From NCBI GenBank assembly GCA_030377865.1, contig JAUCGA010000056.1, positions 1 to 35,552 on the forward strand: a DNA stretch of 35,552 nt, written 5' to 3'. This DNA is from Anaerolineales bacterium HSG25 (lineage in GTDB: Bacteria > Chloroflexota > Anaerolineae > 4572-78 > J111). Position 1 is the first letter of the stretch. The number at the start of each line of letters is the position of its first letter. The notes under the pieces were generated by a model, which was given only the letters and a program-made list of their open reading frames with translations, was not told where the DNA came from and ran no database searches. This document shows positions 1 to 8,669 of this stretch, piece by piece. A program made the translations under genes and the position numbers.

Positions 1-68
1 CATAGTAATAACTATATACATCTTCGTTATTGCGAAATTACTCTCTTTTTGAGGCTTTAAAAAGTCAC

Positions 69-920
69 ATGAATACAATTCTAATCACCGGCGCTGGTGG
101 TAAAACCGGCCAAGCCATCATCAACGCCCTATCAAAACGCGGCGCGCAGGTTCGAGCCTTTGTTTATAAAGCTGACTATCAGACTCGGGTAGAGGATGCA
201 GGCGCGCATGAGGTCGTCGTCGGAAGCCTGACCGATGAGGTCGCGCTCCAACAGGCCATGCAGGACGTGCAGGCCCTTTACCATATCTGCCCTAACATGA
301 ACCCTAACGAGGTTGAGATTGGCCGAGAGGTGATTCAGGCCGCTCAACAGGCTCAGGTTGATCATTTTGTCTACCACTCGGTATTACATCCCCATATTGA
401 GGCCATGCCTCACCATTGGCATAAACTACGGGTCGAGGAGATGCTGTTTGAATCGGGCTTGTCTTACACCATTTTGCAACCGGCGGCCTACATGCAAAAT
501 GTTTTGGCCGGTTGGCAAACCATCACCGAGCAAGGACGATACGCGGTACCGTATCCGATTCGTACCCGACTAGGCATGGTTAATTTGCATGATGTGGCAA
601 CCGTGGCCGCCACGGTTCTGACCGAAACCGGACATGACGGTGCAATCTATGAATTGGCTGGGCCTGATATTTTAAGCCAAATCGAAGTTGCGGCCATCCT
701 TTCGGAGCAGTTAGACCGTCCTGTCACTGCCGAGCAGATTCCTCTTGAGGTATGGACTGCACAAGCGAAACAGAGCAGTCTGGGTGATTATCAAGTCAAT
801 ACCTTACGACAAATGTTCCAACATTATGCTAAGCATGATTTTTATGGTAATGCCAATGTATTGGGGTGGTTGCTCAATCGACCACCAATCTCATTTTTGG
901 AGTTTGTGCGAAATTTGTGA
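69..920 (+). CDS. NmrA-like NAD(P)-binding oxidoreductase/regulator (atypical SDR)
   Basis: The protein has about 283 residues. The start is placed at the ATG at 69, because the Rossmann fold begins right after it: a beta strand (NTILITG) followed by the dinucleotide-binding glycine motif GAGGKTG. The extra upstream codons (from 30) do not look like part of the fold. The rest matches the NmrA/TMR family of atypical short-chain dehydrogenases: VYHSVLHP replaces the usual Ser/Tyr region, and a C-terminal substrate-binding part follows (ELAGPDILSQIEVAAILSE). The family includes quinone oxidoreductases and NADP-sensing regulators. The substrate cannot be assigned. It is a single-gene unit convergent with the glycosyltransferase on the minus strand. 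Confidence 0.85.
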   Translation: MNTILITGAGGKTGQAIINALSKRGAQVRAFVYKADYQTRVEDAGAHEVVVGSLTDEVALQQAMQDVQALYHICPNMNPNEVEIGREVIQAAQQAQVDHFVYHSVLHPHIEAMPHHWHKLRVEEMLFESGLSYTILQPAAYMQNVLAGWQTITEQGRYAVPYPIRTRLGMVNLHDVATVAATVLTETGHDGAIYELAGPDILSQIEVAAILSEQLDRPVTAEQIPLEVWTAQAKQSSLGDYQVNTLRQMFQHYAKHDFYGNANVLGWLLNRPPISFLEFVRNL

Positions 921-978
921 GGTAGTTCTTGTTACCCGACAAGAACTTTTAGTCTCAACTAAACACAAAAGAATATCT

Positions 979-1042
979 GACAGGATTAACAAAATTAACA
1001 AGATTAAAGGCAAAAAATCCTGTCAATCCTGTTAATCCTGTC
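979..1042. repeat. Palindromic dispersed repeat (GACAGGATTAACA family), copy 1
   Basis: GACAGGATTAACA at the left is mirrored by TGTTAATCCTGTC at the right, with a short A-rich centre. A second copy lies at 15186-15241. It sits between the convergent ends of the NmrA gene and the glycosyltransferase, so its hairpin could act as a terminator for either gene. No target duplication is visible. Confidence 0.75.
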
Positions 1043-1131
1043 GAAAAATTTTTTATTTAATCAGCATGTCGGGTACTGAGAGGTAGTTAAGATGATGTTG
1101 AAAAAGGGGTGTTATGGCTAATTAGCTACCA

Positions 1132-1152
1132 GCAAAAGCAAGATGCTTTTGC
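1132..1152. terminator. Hairpin between convergent genes
   Basis: A perfect 9-bp stem (GCAAAAGCA / TGCTTTTGC) with a 3-nt loop lies 29 bases beyond the stop codon of the minus-strand glycosyltransferase. There is no clear T-run, so a terminator role is only a guess. The rest of the 921-1180 spacer shows no gene. Confidence 0.35.
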
Positions 1153-1180
1153 ACTCCGAAAGCTGACTACTACAGTTTGG

Positions 1181-3652
1181 CTAATTCAAGGGGACGGCTC
1201 TGTCGGTGTAAGAGGCTCCGTTGGGGGCGGTTACAATTAGCCGTTCGCCGACGTTGTTGTATAAACCGGCGATGACTCGTGCACCAGTGAGGGATTTGTG
1301 GGGGGGTAAAATAATTTGATGCTGGTCAATGTAGATACTGTTGGTTGACCAGCTATTTGTTGGAGCCTGACCGTTGGCCGGAGCGCCATCATGCCCCGAA
1401 ATTAATTGCCCGTTAGCAGACAAAATTTGGGTAAATGCTTTGTAGTCACCCGATACTGGTGAACTGGTGCGCCAAAAGAGGGTCACTTCGGCCATGTCGT
1501 CACCAATTTTTATATCGTGAGCCACCAGTTCAATGCCACCTATGAATCTGGCTTTAACAGCTTGATTAGGGTTAAACTGTCCGGTCAAATTATAGTGAGT
1601 TAAAGTGCCGATGTTAGCAAACTCATACCGACCGATGGCCGCACCATCATTAGCGACAGCACTGCTAACTGCCTGTTGCTGATCCCCCGTCGGCAAAAGC
1701 CAGACCGATTCCACATCGCCTAGCAGGTCAGGTACGGGCGGGGCTTGCTGATACATGCTGTCCCCACCAGCCAAGCGTAAGTCAAGCTGATTATACAGAT
1801 GCGGGTACAACTGTCGATAGGTGGCTTGGTCGCTGACCAGTAAACGTTGTTGATTAGGAGTCTGTTCTGCTTGAGCCTGCATGAAGCGAATCACCGGCAT
1901 GAGCGGCGAGTCGGTCAGCCGTTGGCTGTGGTAGGCTTGCAGTGACAGCGGCATGACAATCAACAAACCAACTGCTGAAACTGTTCCCAAGGCCAGCGGT
2001 AGACGACGATAGATCGGTGCGAAGGAGGGAGTTTGCTGAATATCGGGCCAGATAATCAGCAAGAACTCACCGGCCAACAATAGCCATATCAAAAAGCGAG
2101 CTGTGACCACGCCGGTCAACAGCCACGTCGCTTCGGGCAGAAGCACAAAGTAGATCGGTTGCTCCAAAATATTGAGGCCGGTTAGCACCAGTGCGTAGGT
2201 CAGCCCTCGCCCGTTGGGGAACAAAAGTAGAATAAAAGGCAATATATAGATTAAAAATTGGGGACTGTATCCTTTGCTATACAGAAACAGCACCATGATG
2301 GTGAAGCCGGTAAAGGCGACGAGGGGACGAGCTTTGGTGTAGTCAGCGCGACTGGTGGCGACGAGGATGTACCAACCCGCAAATAGCAGGCTGATGAGCC
2401 ACCACGGCAAAATACTGGTATGAGTGGTGAAAATCGTCTCGGCTGGATTGAGTCGGTCACCAAGCACAACACCAAAGCCGTAGTAACCATCCATAACGGC
2501 CCAGACGGTCTCCCATGCGCCTCGGTTCATGATCGACCGTACCGAGGCCATGACCCATTGTGGGCCATACATGATAAAGGGGGCATAGATAATAAAGAGG
2601 GTTAGCCCAACGGTTAGAAGATATAGCCCCCCCTCAATCCCCCCCAAAGGGAGGGAAGCTAGTTCCCCCTCCTCTTGGAGAGGGCGCGAAGCGGGGGGGA
2701 GGGCTGATTCCCTTAGCTTAACGCGATTGGAGTTAGAGGGGGGGTGATGTCGTGACCAGAAGTAACGGAGCGCCACCGGTACAATCAGCACCGGAATCAG
2801 CTTGACTCCGATACCCACACCGACAGCCACCGCCGAGCCAAGGTAACGTTCACTCAGGAGAAGTTCGAGAGCCAGTAGGATGCAAAACACCGCGATACAG
2901 TCGAAAAAGCCGAGCATGGCGTACAACGGTGGAAACAACCCCAAGTAGAGCCACAGTACCCGATTGGTCAGATGAGGTGAGAGTTCGAGTCGTTGGCTGA
3001 GGCGGTAGAGGAGGCCAAAGTTGCCGACCTCAAACAGCAAAAATATCGTGCCGAGAATCAAAATAAACCACAGGCGGGGATCGTCTGTCCACGGGGGGAG
3101 AAAGAGAGCCAATTTGTATGAGCCAACGGCTAACCACGGTAGAATCGGCGGCCATTCGAGCCAAAAGTTCAGAAAGGGGTAGAGGTTGTAGTCTGACAAG
3201 GCGGCGATGCCAAAATAGGTGTCGAAGTCTGACCAGTCGCGGATGAAACCACCCGGACGCAATAGGAGTAAAGTCAGGCCCCGAAAAATGATAAATAGTG
3301 GTAACATGAACCAGAAATCAGTTTGTTGGTCAGCACCGGCGGGGGTAGCGACTACTTTAGTCAACCGAGAGATGGTTCGACGAGGTTTGGAGGCTTTTTT
3401 TGAGGGCTTAATGGGCGTGGTCGGCGGGACAGAATCCACCGGTATCGGACGTGTTGCATCCGATGTGCTTGGCGCGGGCAGGTCGTCAAAGGAAACGACT
3501 TCCAGTGGTGCTTCTGTCACTTCGGTGTCGTCATCTGATGAGGCTAAGTTGGGCGCGGGCAGGTTATCAAAAGAGAGGTTACTACTTAACCCTTTCTTTT
3601 TGGCCTGACGGAGCAGTTCTTCAATTTCGTCGTTGGTGGGTTCTGTTGGCAT
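1181..3652 (-). CDS. GT87-like polytopic membrane glycosyltransferase with C-terminal extracytoplasmic domain
   Basis: About 823 residues. The start is the ATG at 3652 (MPTEPTND...), because GGAG lies five bases upstream; the longer frame from 3685 would begin inside a hairpin. There is an acidic/Pro-rich cytoplasmic head (about 110 aa), then roughly ten or more hydrophobic helices with a GT-C arrangement. An Asp pair follows the first helix (DWSDFDTYF), then a tryptophan-rich FWLEWPPILPWLAV loop and a GVKLIPVLIVPVAL helix, as in GT87/DUF2029 polyprenyl-phosphate-sugar transferases. The last ~250 residues are a soluble domain containing SGHDGAPANGQAPTNSW, a beta-sandwich type often attached to Chloroflexi GT-C proteins. 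The sugar and acceptor are unknown. A palindromic repeat is translated in frame inside one loop (see 2625-2746). Confidence 0.8.
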   Translation of the reverse strand: MPTEPTNDEIEELLRQAKKKGLSSNLSFDNLPAPNLASSDDDTEVTEAPLEVVSFDDLPAPSTSDATRPIPVDSVPPTTPIKPSKKASKPRRTISRLTKVVATPAGADQQTDFWFMLPLFIIFRGLTLLLLRPGGFIRDWSDFDTYFGIAALSDYNLYPFLNFWLEWPPILPWLAVGSYKLALFLPPWTDDPRLWFILILGTIFLLFEVGNFGLLYRLSQRLELSPHLTNRVLWLYLGLFPPLYAMLGFFDCIAVFCILLALELLLSERYLGSAVAVGVGIGVKLIPVLIVPVALRYFWSRHHPPSNSNRVKLRESALPPASRPLQEEGELASLPLGGIEGGLYLLTVGLTLFIIYAPFIMYGPQWVMASVRSIMNRGAWETVWAVMDGYYGFGVVLGDRLNPAETIFTTHTSILPWWLISLLFAGWYILVATSRADYTKARPLVAFTGFTIMVLFLYSKGYSPQFLIYILPFILLLFPNGRGLTYALVLTGLNILEQPIYFVLLPEATWLLTGVVTARFLIWLLLAGEFLLIIWPDIQQTPSFAPIYRRLPLALGTVSAVGLLIVMPLSLQAYHSQRLTDSPLMPVIRFMQAQAEQTPNQQRLLVSDQATYRQLYPHLYNQLDLRLAGGDSMYQQAPPVPDLLGDVESVWLLPTGDQQQAVSSAVANDGAAIGRYEFANIGTLTHYNLTGQFNPNQAVKARFIGGIELVAHDIKIGDDMAEVTLFWRTSSPVSGDYKAFTQILSANGQLISGHDGAPANGQAPTNSWSTNSIYIDQHQIILPPHKSLTGARVIAGLYNNVGERLIVTAPNGASYTDRAVPLN
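2625..2746. repeat. G/C-rich palindromic element embedded in frame in the glycosyltransferase gene
   Basis: The ends are AGCCCCCCCTC and GAGGGGGGGT, with an inner hairpin of C/G-runs. On the minus strand it encodes about 40 residues (SNSNRVKLRESALPPASR... then LPLGGIEGG) placed between two hydrophobic helices. The composition is unlike the rest of the gene but resembles the element at the end of the window (35435-35552). It looks like a dispersed repeat that inserted without breaking the frame. Confidence 0.65.
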
Positions 3653-3671
3653 AGGGTCTCCGTTACAAAAT

Positions 3672-3706
3672 AAAACCACCCGCATTGTACCTGATGGGGT
3701 GGTTTT
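3672..3706. terminator. Inverted repeat AAAACCACCC/GGGTGGTTTT
   Basis: A perfect 10-bp inverted repeat with a 15-nt loop, ending in TTTT on the plus strand and also T-rich when read on the minus strand. It lies immediately upstream of the glycosyltransferase start and at the 3' end of the degraded minus-strand frame at 3716. It could terminate transcription reaching it from either side. Confidence 0.5.
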
Positions 3707-3715
3707 GAGCTAAAG

Positions 3716-3898
3716 CTAAAGGGTATGTTTTTTTGATGAATTAGGGTGGACTATTTTTTCTTCTCTCTTAAGCATGGCTCGAATAACGCTCATGGCTTTC
3801 TCAGCTCCTGTTTCGGGAATTTTATCACTTCCTGTAATTCTACTAAGTTCAGCAGAATTTAAGTAACTTTCATTTCTAAGTTGTAACTTTTGTCGGCA
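3716..3898 (-). pseudogene. Possible 5'-truncated gene remnant, unknown
   Basis: A minus-strand open frame of about 60 residues reads NESYLNSAELSRITGS, then a Lys/Glu-rich end KREEKIVHPNSSKKHTL. It has no start codon before an internal ATG. A palindromic repeat (3899-3973) supplies a stop just upstream of the frame, as if the 5' part was lost to the insertion. I do not recognise a family. It may be chance coding. Confidence 0.2.
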
Positions 3899-3973
3899 TG
3901 TTATTCCCGCACGTTTTTAGCGGGAATCCACCGTCAGCGCTTAGATTCCCGCCTAAAGCATGCGGGAATGACA
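3899..3973. repeat. Palindromic repeat of the TGTCATTCCCGC type, copy 1
   Basis: Two joined hairpins built from TTCCCGC...GCGGGAA units, with outer ends TGTTATTCCCGC and GCGGGAATGACA. A related copy forms the core of the element at 8305-8416. This class of REP-like repeat is common in many genomes. Here it borders a degraded transposon area. Confidence 0.7.
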
Positions 3974-4003
3974 ATTTACAAGTTAGTTCTGAAAACTACT
4001 TAT

Positions 4004-4132
4004 AGTAAAACCTTGCGTCGTTCTCATGGCAAAACGTTGGGACGCAAGGCCATCCATATGGTCAGCGCTTGGGCATCCGATAGTCGAGTAGTATTGGGGC
4101 AGGTCAAGGTGGATGAGAAGTCAAATGAAATT
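4004..4132 (+). pseudogene. ISAs1-family transposase fragment
   Basis: A 43-residue open stretch contains KTLRRSH, then KAIHMVSAWASDSR and LGQVKVDEKSNEI. This is the diagnostic central block of ISAs1-type DDE transposases (H-repeat associated proteins), where the intact family is about 370 residues. Nothing upstream or downstream continues the homology, so only about one ninth remains. No inverted repeats or target duplications are visible around it. Confidence 0.75.
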
Positions 4133-4190
4133 TTGATTTTACAATTTTGATTTGTAGTTTGTCAAGAAAATATCGAGGGAAAAGAGTTAA

Positions 4191-4559
4191 GGTATCATAG
4201 CTGACCGATGGTGGAGCAATAAGGAAAGTATCAGTTTATCGTAGAAGAATGAAACGGGTCTGATAACTTGGGGTAAAAATGTCAAAACTGTAACCGAAGC
4301 ATTGGACAAAGTGGATGAAGAGGAATGGTTGACGCATCCGGTGGAAGAAAAAGAAGGGGAAGAGGTGTCACTCTGTCGCATGGAAACTAAATTGGATATT
4401 TATGATCTAGAGGAAGACGTGCGAGTAGTGGTTGATTGGGATGGAAAGGAAAGGGGCGAAAAACGTGCCCGTCTAGTAGTCAATAGTGCCTCAAAGGAGA
4501 TGGAGGGCAAAGAAGTGGTGAAAACAGTACGACTACGCCAGCGGATTGAAATAAAGATA
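4191..4559 (+). pseudogene. Degraded DDE transposase fragment with internal stop
   Basis: Reading in one frame gives IIADRWWSNKESISLS, a TAG stop at 4242-4244, then KNETGLITWGKNVKTV, an acidic central part, and finally VKTVRLRQRIEI. A/DRW-S-K followed by ITWGK, and an R-R-IE motif about 100 residues later, is the layout of the second half of IS4-like/IS1634-like DDE transposases. The exact family is not assigned. The in-frame stop and missing N-terminal half mark it as dead. It is distinct from the neighbouring ISAs1 fragment. Confidence 0.6.
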
Positions 4560-4643
4560 AACATAATGAAAATTTTACAAATTCTAACTCTACCCTTATC
4601 ATGAGGTTTAACATATCGTTTGAATCGTCATGAGGTGGAGAAC

Positions 4644-6329
4644 GTGGCTGGAGAAAATGTTTTAGTTATTGACGACCGAAAAGACAACCGAAAATTTTTA
4701 CGCGAATATATCCTCGAACCTAATGGATATAAAACAATTGAAGGTGCCCACGGAATTGAAGGTCTTAAAATGGCGATGGATTATCAGCCAGATTTGATTA
4801 TTTCTGATATTATGATGCCTAAAATGGGTGGGCTAGAACTTCTCGACACTTTGCGTCAAGAGGGTGTCAATATTCCTACAATTTTGATGACCTTTCATGG
4901 TTCTGAGGAGACGGCTGTTCAGGCGTTTCGATTGGGGGCACAAAATTACATCATCAAACCGTTTGCGATTGAGGAGATGTTGACCGCGATTGACCGAGCT
5001 TTAACCGAATCTCGGCTGAGGGAAGAACGGGATGAGTTGACCCAAACGCTACTCGGTGTCAACCAGCAGTTAGAGGGGAGACTGGAAGAGTTACGGTTTT
5101 TGTATGGGATTGGACGCTCTGTTACCTCGTTGCAGGATATCGAGCCGATATTGAATCGGATTGTGGAGGCGGCTGTCTATCTAACTAAGGCTGAGGAAGG
5201 CTCGCTGATGTTGCTCGACCCGACTTCGGGTGAGCTTTATTTGCGAGCGGCGCGTAATATTGGCGACAAACGAGCCAAATCATTCCGAGTTAAGGTGAAT
5301 GACAGTTTAGCGGGTCAAGTTGTCCGTACTGGTCGCCCAGTGATGATTGGCGGTAGTAATCAGGATGATTCATTTAAGGTCATGACCGGATACTTTGTTA
5401 AGGCTCTGCTGAATGTCCCGCTAAAAGTTGGCAATCAGGTCATCGGAGTGCTAGCTATCAACAATAAGTCAGAGGTGCGAGCTTTTGACCAAAGTCATCT
5501 CCACTCGTTAACTGCGTTGGCAAACTATGCCAGTATCGCCATTGAAAATGCTCGGCTGTATGCTAAAGTTACTTCTGAGGCGGCAGAATCGAGCCGAGAG
5601 CTAGAAGAGGCGATTGAAGCCCGTAATACCGAGCTACAGCAATTGAATCTACAACTGCTCAAAACCGAAAAGTTAGCCGCGTTAGGGTACATGGCCGCGG
5701 GAATTGCTCGAGCCGTTGACCGGCCAATTAACCTTATTTTGAGCAACTTAGATACGCTAACCGAGCATAATAATAATCTAGAAGATAAAGAGCTATTAGT
5801 CTCGTTGGCAAAAGAGGCATTCCATTGTCGTAAAATTACCCGTAATCTGCTCGACTTCTCCGGCCAGCGGGAATATCATCCTGAACAGACCGATTTAAAT
5901 CGAATGATTAAGCAGACTTGGTCTAACTATGTTAAAGACCATAAAAATGATAAGGTTAAAGTCATTCCGCAACTTAGTCCCAAACTCCCCAAAGTTTGGG
6001 TTGACCGAAGCCAAATGCAACAAAGTCTACTCTACCTAGTTCGAAACGCGTATCGTTCCATGAACAATGGGGGGACATTCCGTATCGTTAGCCGTTATGT
6101 CGATTCTGAGGTGCAAGTTATTTTTAGTAATACTGGGGCTGGCATGTCGCAAAAAGATTTACAACATATATTTGACCCGTTTTACGAGACCGAAAATCGA
6201 ACGTATGGGCTTGACCTTTCTGTCGTTCACGGTATTATTACGCGGCATAAAGGAAAAATTAATGTCGAAAGTCAACCCGGACGCGGTACAACCTTCATTA
6301 TTACCTTACCTAAAAGTGTGGTGGTTTAA
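4644..6329 (+). CDS. Hybrid response regulator - GAF - degenerate histidine kinase
   Basis: 561 residues from the GTG at 4644, chosen because GAGGTGGAG lies just before it; a TTG at 4620 is possible. The receiver domain (1-125) is complete: D10, D11, phosphoacceptor D55 in SDIMMP, T83 and K105. A coiled linker leads to a GAF domain (about 150-310), then a dimerisation helix (EKLAALGYMAAGIARAVDRP) and an HATPase-like domain. The H-box His is replaced by Arg (AGIARAV instead of AGIAHE-), the G1 box reads SNTGAG instead of SDTG-G, and G2 reads YGLDL instead of GLGL. The receiver therefore looks active while the kinase looks unable to autophosphorylate. The stop overlaps the holB start (TAATG), implying co-translation. 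Confidence 0.85.
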   Translation: MAGENVLVIDDRKDNRKFLREYILEPNGYKTIEGAHGIEGLKMAMDYQPDLIISDIMMPKMGGLELLDTLRQEGVNIPTILMTFHGSEETAVQAFRLGAQNYIIKPFAIEEMLTAIDRALTESRLREERDELTQTLLGVNQQLEGRLEELRFLYGIGRSVTSLQDIEPILNRIVEAAVYLTKAEEGSLMLLDPTSGELYLRAARNIGDKRAKSFRVKVNDSLAGQVVRTGRPVMIGGSNQDDSFKVMTGYFVKALLNVPLKVGNQVIGVLAINNKSEVRAFDQSHLHSLTALANYASIAIENARLYAKVTSEAAESSRELEEAIEARNTELQQLNLQLLKTEKLAALGYMAAGIARAVDRPINLILSNLDTLTEHNNNLEDKELLVSLAKEAFHCRKITRNLLDFSGQREYHPEQTDLNRMIKQTWSNYVKDHKNDKVKVIPQLSPKLPKVWVDRSQMQQSLLYLVRNAYRSMNNGGTFRIVSRYVDSEVQVIFSNTGAGMSQKDLQHIFDPFYETENRTYGLDLSVVHGIITRHKGKINVESQPGRGTTFIITLPKSVVV

Positions 6330-7306
6330 TGTCTATGCTTATTGGGCACGACTGGGCACTCGATTTGCTCGTTCAACAACAAGATAGTGACCAAACGCCA
6401 CAGTCGTTATTAATTGCTGGGCCACCAAATATTGGTAAAAGCAGTTTGGCTCGTTATTTTATGCAACGGCTTCATTGTGAAAAGGATAATCCGCAAGAGA
6501 AGCCATGTAACGATTGTATCGCCTGCCGTAAGGTGTTACATGGTAATCATCCCGACCTGTTTATTTTTGATGAAGATGGCTCGTTAAAAATCGAGACAAT
6601 TCGTACACTACAACGCATGCTCTCGCTTTCGGCGGTTGAGAGCCGTCATCGAGTGGCAATTTTATGTAACTTTGAGCAGGCCACCATTAGCGCCTCTAAT
6701 GCTCTCCTAAAGACTTTAGAGGAGCCGGCCAACGGTGTCGTCATTATTTTGACCGCCTCTGACCCCGGAGCGCTATTACCGACTATCACTTCACGGTGCC
6801 AAATTTTGACGTTGCGCCCATTGCCCTCAAAACAGGTGTTGACCGCGTTACAAACCCATTGGCAGGTAGAACCAACACAGGCCGAACTGTTGGCTCAACT
6901 CGCTACAGGTCGTTTGGGCTGGGCGGTTCGAGCGATAGAGGATGCAGAGTTGTTGACTCGCCGTCACCAATATCTACAAGATTTGTTGAACCTGTTATCG
7001 GCTAATCGAACCGAACGCTTGAATTATGCTTATAAGCTGAGTCAGGATGTAACCAAACTGAAGGAGGCGCTAATATTTTGGATAACAGTGTCTCGAGATT
7101 TAATGTTGATTCAAACTCAGTGCCAAACTCCAATCATCAACCTTGATTGGCATGATCCATTGGAAAAGCTGTCTAAACAGTTAACGATTAGCCAAGTTAG
7201 AGTCATGGTGGCACGGTTACGAAAAACATTGACTAATCTGGATAGAAATGTCAATCCTCGCTTGAATTTAGAAGTATCGTTATTAAAATTACCATTTACT
7301 CGCTAA
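6329..7306 (+). CDS. holB: DNA polymerase III subunit delta'
   Basis: 325 residues, the normal size. Delta' is a clamp-loader subunit that helps open the beta clamp. Visible features are a Walker-A-like GPPNIGKS (31-38), zinc-binding cysteines C50, C60, C63 and C66, the NALLKTLEEP helix, and the SRC motif in TITSRCQIL. These are the features of the AAA+ clamp-loader family. The ATG overlaps the last base of the upstream kinase stop codon. ricT follows 18 bases later. The holB-ricT pair is a conserved neighbourhood also known in Firmicutes (holB-yaaT). Confidence 0.93.
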   Translation: MSMLIGHDWALDLLVQQQDSDQTPQSLLIAGPPNIGKSSLARYFMQRLHCEKDNPQEKPCNDCIACRKVLHGNHPDLFIFDEDGSLKIETIRTLQRMLSLSAVESRHRVAILCNFEQATISASNALLKTLEEPANGVVIILTASDPGALLPTITSRCQILTLRPLPSKQVLTALQTHWQVEPTQAELLAQLATGRLGWAVRAIEDAELLTRRHQYLQDLLNLLSANRTERLNYAYKLSQDVTKLKEALIFWITVSRDLMLIQTQCQTPIINLDWHDPLEKLSKQLTISQVRVMVARLRKTLTNLDRNVNPRLNLEVSLLKLPFTR

Positions 7307-7324
7307 TAAAGAGCAAGAATAAAT

Positions 7325-8284
7325 ATGCCTAAAATTGTTGGGATTCGATTTAATCCCGTTACAAAAATATATTATTTTGACCCACAAAAGATTAGTGGCC
7401 TAAAAGCCGAAGACCGAGTTATTGTCCAAACAGCTCGAGGGATAGAGCTAGGAAAAATCGTAATACCGATTCGACATGTGCCAGCTAAAGAGATTAAGGG
7501 CGAACTGAAGCCGGTTGTACGTCGTGCTACACCCCTCGATTTGATTATGGCACAGGATTATAAAGCATCCGAAGCCTCAGCTCTCGAAACTTGTAAGCAA
7601 CTGGTCAAAGATATGGATGTTCCCATGAAGGTGGTTCAAGCGAGCTACAGTTTTGATGGTAGCCGTCTGATGTTTGCCTTCACCTCTGACCAACGTGTCG
7701 ATTTTAGAGACTTGGTCAAAGAGTTGGCGAAATCTCTAAAAACACGAATCGAGATGAAACAGATTGGTACCCGTGATGAGACCAAAGTTATTGATGGGTA
7801 TGGTCGTTGTGGCCGTCAACTTTGTTGCTCAAGTTGGCTGACCGAGTTTCATCCTGTATCGATTCGCATGGCAAAACAACAAGGATTGCCTCTGGCTCCT
7901 TCTGAAATATCAGGTGTTTGTGGACGACTGTTGTGCTGTTTAGCTTATGAAGATAAAATGTATGTAGAGATTCGGAAAAAACTTCCCAAAGTTGGTAAAC
8001 GAGTTCAACTAGCAGAAGGGCAAGGGGTTATTCGTGGTTTGAATATTCTAAAAGAGATGGTCATCGTTGAACTTGAGGATAACCAATCTTATGTGGAAGT
8101 GTCTACTGAAGAGATTGAACTAATCAAGCCGGGTAGTAAGCCTAAGCCTAAGCCAAAACCTAAAGAGCCGGCCACAGAAAAAACACCCGTTAAACCTCAA
8201 CAGGGTGAAAGATCTCGACAAGGTGAAAAAGAAAAGCCTAAACAACGAGAGAAACGACGGCGACGGCGACCGCCCAAACGCTAA
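7325..8284 (+). CDS. ricT: PSP1-domain protein RicT (YaaT)
   Basis: 319 residues. The N-terminal ~270 residues form the PSP1 domain, with the hallmark cysteines GRCGRQLCC and GVCGRLLCC. In Bacillus the homologue belongs to the RicA-RicF-RicT complex, which binds Fe-S clusters and affects RNase Y activity and phosphorelay signalling; whether that holds here is unknown. The C-terminus is a disordered Lys-Pro and Arg-rich tail (KPKPKPKEP ... RRRRRPPKR) suited to nucleic-acid binding. It follows holB in the same operon. A composite palindromic repeat lies 20 bases after the stop. Confidence 0.9.
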   Translation: MPKIVGIRFNPVTKIYYFDPQKISGLKAEDRVIVQTARGIELGKIVIPIRHVPAKEIKGELKPVVRRATPLDLIMAQDYKASEASALETCKQLVKDMDVPMKVVQASYSFDGSRLMFAFTSDQRVDFRDLVKELAKSLKTRIEMKQIGTRDETKVIDGYGRCGRQLCCSSWLTEFHPVSIRMAKQQGLPLAPSEISGVCGRLLCCLAYEDKMYVEIRKKLPKVGKRVQLAEGQGVIRGLNILKEMVIVELEDNQSYVEVSTEEIELIKPGSKPKPKPKPKEPATEKTPVKPQQGERSRQGEKEKPKQREKRRRRRPPKR

Positions 8285-8304
8285 GGTAGCTCCAAGAAAA
8301 TAAA

Positions 8305-8416
8305 CCTCCCAAATGTCATGCCCGAATGTTGTTATCGGGCATCCATTTGTATGCAGAATGTGGATTCCCGCTAAAAGCATGCGGGAATGACATAGAGAAT
8401 TTAATCAGTTTGGGAG
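8305..8416. repeat. Composite palindromic element with CCTCCCAAA ends (TTCCCGC-type core)
   Basis: Outer ends CCTCCCAAA (8305) and TTTGGGAG (8416) are inverted repeats. Inside is a TGTCATGCCCG...GCGGGAATGACA palindrome like the one at 3899-3973. The element at 35435-35552 has the same outer ends but a different G/C-rich core. It lies just downstream of ricT and may act as a transcription end. Confidence 0.65.
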
Positions 8417-8580
8417 ATTTTAAAAGTTGGAACTGCCTAAATTGTTTTTTGAAATTCGGTTTAATAACAAAATTCGTGATAAAATTACTATTGCCAACTT
8501 TGCTTAAGTAAGCTAAACTGTTAAAACAGTTTGCAATAGGCTATTATCAACCTAATATATTCTGCCAATTTTAATAGAAT

Positions 8581-8609
8581 TTGACATTCTCATTAACTAT
8601 GGTTAGAAT
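8581..8609 (+). promoter_or_regulatory. Sigma-70-type promoter upstream of rpmB
   Basis: TTGACA, a 17-base spacer and TAGAAT give 11 of 12 consensus matches in an A/T-rich, gene-free stretch. It faces rpmB, whose start codon lies about 190 bases downstream. Confidence 0.6.
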
Positions 8610-8669
8610 TGACCAAAGTTTAGTTGTTAAATTAAGCAAATAGCTGTACCGCAAAACAGATATAGGGTC

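Noticed and set aside
8326..8511. Plus-strand ORF of 61 residues after ricT
   Set aside because: It starts inside a palindromic repeat and runs into A/T-rich non-coding sequence.
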